NCBI GenBank assembly: GCA_902362595.1
Contig: CABIXF010000017.1
Span: 8,798 to 72,797, forward strand
Reading direction: 5' to 3'
DNA from: Bacteroidaceae bacterium
GTDB taxonomy: Bacteria > Bacteroidota > Bacteroidia > Bacteroidales > Bacteroidaceae
DNA: 64,000 nucleotides
Numbering within the stretch: the stretch's first letter is position 1; each line of letters begins with the position of its first letter. This document shows positions 61,364-64,000 of this stretch, piece after piece. The notes under the pieces are model-generated. The model did not search any database and had not been told where the DNA came from. It saw only the letters and a list, made by a program, of their open reading frames with translations. A program made the position numbers and the translations under genes.

Positions 61364-61393
61364 TTGCAGAACCGGAAAAAGTGCGTACCTTTG
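61364..61393 (+). promoter_or_regulatory. rRNA operon promoter P1
   Basis: TTG at 61364-61366, 19 nt, TACCTTTG at 61386-61393, about 415 nt before the 16S gene. Confidence 0.7.
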
Positions 61394-61563
61394 CAACCGC
61401 TTTCGAGAGGGAGAGCCGCTGAGAATGACAGACTGGTGAAGAGAGGCAGACTTTCAAAGGCGCTGCACCCGAGTATCTTACCTTGCAAGGACGCAAGGGA
61501 GCGAGAAACGGATAAGCCCCGCGAGGTCATCCTGAAAAACTTTTCCAAAAAACTTCGGAAAAA

Positions 61564-61595
61564 TTTGGAGGGAAAGAAAAAATACCTTACCTTTG
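61564..61595 (+). promoter_or_regulatory. rRNA operon promoter P2
   Basis: TTTG at 61564-61567, 20 nt, TACCTTTG at 61588-61595. Its -7 region (ACCTTTGCAA) repeats that of P1, giving tandem rRNA promoters. The following 210 nt are the 16S leader and hold no gene. Confidence 0.75.
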
Positions 61596-61806
61596 CAAAC
61601 GCTTTCCCGCTGAAACGGGAGCACGAAAGAAAGATAGTTCTTTGAAAGACTTTAGATAAACAAACGAAGATGTAGTACAAGAAGTAGTCTTATATATAAT
61701 GTATATATGGGATGAAACAAGAACCGTCAATAACCTGAAAAGGATATGAAAGAATCGGTTTCCTGAAGCAGAGACAACAATGCTCGAAAGAGTGAAAAAT
61801 ATTTTA

Positions 61807-63334
<1,528 letters not shown>

Positions 63335-63484
63335 TGGAGAGGAACCGAGAAGGTTCTTGCCTTGTACTGCAGATGAGTTTGTTTTTCGATATAAGAGAGA
63401 AAGATGAAGCCGAGTCGGAACGGACGAGGTTGAACTGAAATCATCCAATTATTAATTATTCATTTTTAATTATTAATTGAATAC

Positions 63485-63558
63485 AGTCCTATAGCTCAGT
63501 TGGTTAGAGCGCTACACTGATAATGTAGAGGTCGGCAGTTCAACTCTGCCTGGGACTA
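63485..63558 (+). tRNA. tRNA-Ile (GAT)
   Basis: A 74-nt cloverleaf in the 16S-23S spacer. The acceptor AGTCCTA pairs with TGGGACT, the anticodon loop is CTGATAA with anticodon GAT, and the T-loop is TTCAACT. No encoded CCA. Confidence 0.96.
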
Positions 63559-63582
63559 CCTCAGAAAAAACTTCGCTTTTTA

Positions 63583-63614
63583 TTTGCAGGTTTGAAAGGA
63601 AATACCTACCTTTG
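63583..63614 (+). promoter_or_regulatory. Promoter-like sequence between the two spacer tRNAs
   Basis: TTTG at 63583-63586, 20 nt, TACCTTTG at 63607-63614. The -7 region (ACCTTTGCAGCCGCTTT) resembles that of the rRNA promoters (ACCTTTGCAACCGCTTT at P1). Confidence 0.5.
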
Positions 63615-63647
63615 CAGCCGCTTTGAAAAAAATGAAGCATGAATCTT

Positions 63648-63721
63648 GGGGGATTAGCTCAGCTGGCTAGAGCACCTGCTTTGCACGCAGGGGGTCAACG
63701 GTTCGAATCCGTTATTCTCCA
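63648..63721 (+). tRNA. tRNA-Ala (TGC)
   Basis: A 74-nt cloverleaf. The acceptor GGGGGAT pairs with ATTCTCC, the anticodon loop is TTTGCAC with anticodon TGC, and the T-arm is GTTCGAATC. It is the second spacer tRNA of the rRNA operon. Confidence 0.97.
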
Positions 63722-63869
63722 CAAGCAACGAACTTTTAATTATTCATTATTAACTGTTCATTGAAAAAACGGTCTATGACATGATGTAACAAGCAAAAAG
63801 TAATTTTAGTACGAAAGCTAAAAGTATATATCATCCCGCACCCGTTGAAAGACGGAGTGTGCACGTGAT

Positions 63870-64000
63870 AAGGAAAGTAGGAAAGGGCGCATGGCGGATG
63901 CCTTGGCTCTCGGAGGCGATGAAGGACGTGATAAGCTGCGATAAGCTGCGGGGAGGTGCAAATAACCCCTGATCCGCGGATTTCCGAATGGGACAACCCG
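63870..64000 (+). rRNA. 23S ribosomal RNA (5' end, partial)
   Basis: Starts near 63870 by comparison with known 23S starts; GGCGGATGCCTTGGC is the conserved 5' region. The window ends about 130 nt into the gene. Confidence 0.9.

Noticed and set aside
60918..61645. Short ORFs upstream of the rRNA promoters
   Set aside because: Overlapping frames with cysteine-, serine- or lysine-rich nonsense and no ribosome-binding site; the region overlaps rRNA promoters.

Overview
The window looks like a chromosomal segment of a gut Bacteroidota, most likely Bacteroides or Phocaeicola. The evidence is: promoters of the Bacteroides type (TTTG or TTG, about 20 nt, then TAnnTTTG), SusC/SusD pairs, Nudix-type AraR control of arabinose genes, DUF4421, DUF4468 and OmpP1-type envelope proteins, and a Bacteroides-like 16S gene followed by tRNA-Ile, tRNA-Ala and the start of 23S. 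The genus call rests on recognition of the 16S and was not computed.

Layout. 54-5047: a BlaI-type repressor with a BlaR1/M56-TonB partner, a secreted thioredoxin-fold protein and an S9 peptidase. 5091-12007: a biotin operon (bioB-bioA-bioF-bioG-bioC-bioD plus a DMT-family transporter). It is preceded by a long leader that holds a small ORF and a very strong intrinsic terminator only 21 nt upstream of bioB. 12140-14990: two exported or envelope proteins. 15057-20145 (minus): an operon with DUF4421, Gfo/Idh, a periplasmic solute-binding-type protein and a putative porin. 20316-23472 (minus): a 2-oxoacid:ferredoxin oxidoreductase operon (KorA-D type) with a 56-residue membrane protein inside it and a TPR protein at its head. 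It diverges from a fused NfnAB-like flavoprotein (23825-26119). The two systems plausibly make reduced ferredoxin and exchange it with NAD(P)H.

28380-38740 (minus) is the L-arabinose and pentose-phosphate block: rpiB, tkt, araB, araA, araD, araR, galM and a sodium:sugar symporter, with candidate AraR operators upstream of galM and of the symporter. 39119-58183 is a polysaccharide utilization locus. It comprises a membrane-spanning propeller-AraC regulator without a kinase, an ECF sigma factor, SusC/SusD, a BIG2-type surface lipoprotein, an alginate-lyase-like lyase (PL38-like), a GH28-like beta-helix enzyme, a GH127-like beta-L-arabinofuranosidase, a heparinase II/III-type lyase and an unassigned alpha/beta hydrolase. 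The combination suggests a substrate with both uronic acid and arabinofuranose, whose arabinose would feed the neighbouring ara genes.

58225-64000: an OmpA-type lipoprotein, an IS3-family insertion sequence and the start of an rRNA operon with tandem promoters. Two arrays of a strict 22-bp tandem repeat (AAACG-N6-CGTTT plus a 6-bp spacer) lie at 26144-26269 and 59338-59419, and a further in-phase unit lies on the far side of the IS. I consider the biotin leader attenuator and the 22-bp repeat family the two most notable unexplained signals.
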